DNA of 64,000 nucleotides from Halomonas sp. SpR1 (GTDB lineage: Bacteria; Pseudomonadota; Gammaproteobacteria; Pseudomonadales; Halomonadaceae): the NCBI RefSeq assembly GCF_031010175.1, contig NZ_JAUAMB010000012.1, positions 1-64,000 on the forward strand, read 5' to 3'. Each line of letters opens with the position of its first letter. The stretch's first letter is position 1. Shown here piece by piece: positions 61,244 through 64,000 of this stretch. The notes below the pieces were generated by a model. It saw only the letters and a program-made list of their open reading frames with translations, was not told the origin of the DNA and did no database searches. Position numbers and translations under genes: made by a program.

Positions 61244-64000
61244 TCAGCGCTTCGTTGCGCGATTACCACGCGCGAGTAGCGGTGCTAAGAAGCGGCCGGT
61301 ATGCGAAACGTCCTGCTTGGCGATCTGTTCCGGTGTGCCCTCGGCGATGATCTGCCCGCCACCTGAGCCCCCTTCAGGGCCAAGATCGACGATCCAGTCG
61401 GCGGTTTTGATCACATCCAGATTGTGCTCAATCACCACGATGGTGTTGCCGTGGTCGCGCAGGCGGTGAAGTACCGTCAGTAGTTGGCGAATATCCTCAA
61501 AGTGCAGGCCGGTGGTGGGCTCATCCAGGATATACAGCGTTTTGCCGGTATCGCGCTTGGCCAATTCGCGGGCGAGCTTAACCCGCTGTGCCTCACCGCC
61601 GGAGAGGGTGGTGGCGCTCTGCCCCAGGCGAATATAGGAAAGGCCTACATCCAGCAGGGTTTGCAGTCGACGGGCAATGGCGGGCACTGGGCTAAAGAAT
61701 TCCAGCGCATCTTCCACGGTCATGGCCAACACTTCGTGGATGGTTTTACCCTTGTAGTGGATATCCAGGGTTTCGCGGTTGTAGCGCTTACCCTTGCACA
61801 CATCGCAGGGCACGTAGATATCGGGTAGGAAGTGCATCTCTACCTTGATCATGCCCTCGCCCTGGCACGCCTCGCAACGCCCCCCCTTGACGTTAAAGCT
61901 AAAGCGCCCGGGTTTATAGCCCCGGGAGCGCGCTTCCTGGGTGCCTGCAAACAGCTCGCGAATCGGGGTAAAAATACCCGTGTAGGTTGCCGGGTTGGAG
62001 CGCGGCGTGCGGCCAATCGGGCTCTGATCGATATCGATGACTTTATCGAGCTGGTCGAGCCCTTCGATCTTCTCATAGGGCGCTGCGGTCAGCGTGGTGG
62101 CGCGGTTAAGCTCGCGGGCGGCAATCGGCATCAAGGTGCCGTTGATCAGCGTCGATTTACCCGAACCGGAAACCCCAGTAATGGCGATAAACAGCCCCAG
62201 CGGCAGGTTGAGCGTGACGTTCTGCAGGTTGTTGCCGGTGGCGCCACGCACAATCAGCTGCTTTTCGGGATTGCCGGGAATGCGGTAGGGTGGTACGGCG
62301 ATTTCCCGGGTACCGGATAGGTACTGGCCGGTCAGCGAGTTGGGGTTGTCCATCACGTCCTGGGGCGTGCCTTGGGCGACAATTTCACCCCCGTGAACGC
62401 CGGCACCGGGGCCGATATCCAGCACGTGATCTGCGGCGCGAATGGCGTCTTCATCATGCTCGACCACAATCACGGTATTGCCCAGGTCGCGCAGCCGCTC
62501 AAGGGTTTTTAGCAGGCGGTCGTTGTCGCGCTGGTGCAAGCCAATAGACGGCTCATCGAGAATATACATCACCCCCACCAGGCCCGCGCCAATCTGGCTG
62601 GCTAAGCGGATACGCTGGGCTTCACCGCCGGAAAGGGTATCGGCGCTGCGCTCCAGATTGAGATAGTCCAGCCCCACATTGACCAGAAACTCTAGCCGGG
62701 CATGGATCTCGTGGACGATTTTATCGGCAATTTCGCCTTTGCGCCCCGGTAGGCTTAGATCGGCAAAGTAGCGCCAGGCATCGCCAATCGGGAAACGCAC
62801 AATCTCGGCGATGTTATGGTCATCGACATAAACATGGCGCGACTCTTTGCGCAGCCGCGAGCCGTTACAGGTGGCGCAAGGCTGAACGGCGATGTATTTG
62901 ACCAGGTCATCGCGCACCATGTTGGATTCGGTTTCCCGATAGCGGCGCTGCATATTGGGCAGTACGCCCTCGAAGGCGTGTTCGCGGGTTACCTTGCGAC
63001 CCCGGTCGCCCACGTAGACAAAAGGAATCTGCTCATCGCCGCTACCGTTGAGGATAACTTCCTGCTGGTGGTGGGCGAGCTCTTGCCAGGGCGTTTCCAG
63101 TTCAAAGCCGTAGTATTTGGCCAGTGCCTGGAGCTGGGTAAAGTAGTAAATATTACGCCGATCCCAACCTTTGATGACGCCTTCGGCCAGCGATAGCTCC
63201 GGGTGGCTGATCAGTTTGTCCGGGTCGAAGTACTGCTGTACGCCCAGCCCGTCGCAGGTGGGGCAGGCGCCCGCCGGGTTATTGAACGAGAACATGCGCG
63301 GCTCAAGTTCCGCCAGCGAGTAGCCGCACACCGGGCAGGCAAAGCGTGACGAGAAGGCAATATCGTCGCGCTCACCGTCCATAAAGTGAATCATGGCGGT
63401 GCCGTCGGCGAGGTTCAACGCGGTTTCAAACGACTCCGCCAGCCGCTGAGCAAGGTCGTCGCGCACCTTGAAACGGTCGACCACCACGCTGATATCGTGT
63501 TTTTTGCGCTTATCCAGCGGAGCGATGTCGTCCAGCTCCAGCACCTGGCCATCGACCAGGGCGCGTACAAAGCCTTGGGCCCGTAGCTCGGCTAATAGCT
63601 GTAAGTGCTCGCCTTTGCGGCCTTTGACCACCGGCGCCAGCAGCATCAACTTGGTGCCTTCGGCAAGGTTCATGACCTGATCGACCATCTGCGAAATGGT
63701 CTGCGCTTCCAGGTCTTCACCGTGCTCCGGGCAGCGGGGTGTGCCTGCGCGGGCGAACAGCAGGCGCAGATAGTCGTAAATTTCGGTGATGGTGCCCACG
63801 GTCGAACGCGGGTTGTGAGAGGTGGACTTCTGCTCAATGGAAATCGCAGGCGAAAGCCCTTCGATGTGATCCACATCGGGCTTTTCCATCATCGACAGGA
63901 ACTGGCGCGCATAGGTGGAGAGCGATTCCACGTAGCGACGCTGTCCCTCAGCGTAAAGGGTGTCGAACGCTAATGACGATTTACCCGAGCCGGATAGGCC
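61244..64000 (-). CDS. uvrA: Excinuclease ABC subunit UvrA (5' end beyond window)
   Basis: UvrA recognises DNA damage in nucleotide excision repair. The gene is cut by the right edge, which falls within the first P-loop ([20 protein letters not shown]), so only the first few dozen codons are missing. Visible parts include the first zinc module ([28 protein letters not shown]), signature motifs [16 protein letters not shown] and [18 protein letters not shown], the second P-loop [15 protein letters not shown] and the second zinc site CEACQGEGM...[10 protein letters not shown]. It is unrelated to the flagellar cluster. Confidence 0.97.
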   Translation of the reverse strand, partial: GLSGSGKSSLAFDTLYAEGQRRYVESLSTYARQFLSMMEKPDVDHIEGLSPAISIEQKSTSHNPRSTVGTITEIYDYLRLLFARAGTPRCPEHGEDLEAQTISQMVDQVMNLAEGTKLMLLAPVVKGRKGEHLQLLAELRAQGFVRALVDGQVLELDDIAPLDKRKKHDISVVVDRFKVRDDLAQRLAESFETALNLADGTAMIHFMDGERDDIAFSSRFACPVCGYSLAELEPRMFSFNNPAGACPTCDGLGVQQYFDPDKLISHPELSLAEGVIKGWDRRNIYYFTQLQALAKYYGFELETPWQELAHHQQEVILNGSGDEQIPFVYVGDRGRKVTREHAFEGVLPNMQRRYRETESNMVRDDLVKYIAVQPCATCNGSRLRKESRHVYVDDHNIAEIVRFPIGDAWRYFADLSLPGRKGEIADKIVHEIHARLEFLVNVGLDYLNLERSADTLSGGEAQRIRLASQIGAGLVGVMYILDEPSIGLHQRDNDRLLKTLERLRDLGNTVIVVEHDEDAIRAADHVLDIGPGAGVHGGEIVAQGTPQDVMDNPNSLTGQYLSGTREIAVPPYRIPGNPEKQLIVRGATGNNLQNVTLNLPLGLFIAITGVSGSGKSTLINGTLMPIAARELNRATTLTAAPYEKIEGLDQLDKVIDIDQSPIGRTPRSNPATYTGIFTPIRELFAGTQEARSRGYKPGRFSFNVKGGRCEACQGEGMIKVEMHFLPDIYVPCDVCKGKRYNRETLDIHYKGKTIHEVLAMTVEDALEFFSPVPAIARRLQTLLDVGLSYIRLGQSATTLSGGEAQRVKLARELAKRDTGKTLYILDEPTTGLHFEDIRQLLTVLHRLRDHGNTIVVIEHNLDVIKTADWIVDLGPEGGSGGGQIIAEGTPEQIAKQDVSHTGRFLAPLLARGNRATKR

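Overview
This window is almost entirely one continuous flagellar and chemotaxis supercluster. It is flanked on the left by the end of an rRNA operon (5S rRNA plus terminator) and on the right by ribonucleotide reductase genes, a Crp/Fnr regulator and the start of a truncated uvrA. Gene content and order (FlhDC master regulator, FlgM/FliA sigma-28 circuit, split class II reductase nrdJa/nrdJb, two stator pairs) suggest a moderately GC-rich gammaproteobacterium. Halomonadaceae (Halomonas-like) is my best inference, from family knowledge rather than any search.

Layout. 1-1000: 5S rRNA, terminator, a GTGAGG heptad repeat and an SDR oxidoreductase. 1056-2600 (minus): flgN, flgM (own sigma-28 promoter), flgA. 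2801-13566 (plus): flgBCDEFGHIJKL, with a sigma-28 promoter before flgK. 13628-25579 (minus): fliR, Q, P, O, N, M, L, K, J, I, H, G, F, mostly joined by 4-base ATGA overlaps. 25835-28560: fliE, flaG (sigma-28 promoter, minus) and a PilZ/HD-GYP protein. 28763-31286: fliS (sigma-28 promoter), fliT, a second FliK-like gene and a small FlhB-C-terminal-like gene. 31393-45594: flhDC, motAB, cheA, cheW, three receptors, cheR, cheB, cheY, cheZ. 45699-54471: flhB, flhA, an oversized flhF, a small flhF-coupled gene, flhE, fliA and a second stator pair. 54493-56505: a phytochrome-like diguanylate cyclase. 56533-64000: a secreted unknown protein, nrdJa, nrdJb, a Crp/Fnr regulator and uvrA.

How it works together. 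FlhDC should start the cascade and produce the basal body, export gate and FliA. FlgM holds FliA until the hook is complete. Four sequence-clear sigma-28 promoters (flgM, flgK, flaG, fliS) mark late genes. Flagellin (fliC) and cap (fliD) genes are absent from the window, although their chaperones FliS and FliT are here. Cyclic-di-GMP input is built in by a YcgR-type PilZ protein fused to a degenerate HD-GYP domain and by a GGDEF protein.

Most interesting. In the slot where polar flagellates encode the ATPase FlhG, next to flhF, sits a 185-residue protein. It begins with the FlhF-activating DQAxxLR motif but has no FlhG Walker motif, and FlhF itself carries about 350 extra C-terminal residues. 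I propose these as a non-canonical FlhF control module. Other points are a 32-codon ORF that overlaps both cheR and cheB by four bases, a pentapeptide-repeat leader on FliP, 138-bp in-frame repeats in fliK, a paired FliK-like/FlhB-C-like duplication, and loss of chromophore ligands in the phytochrome-like cyclase.
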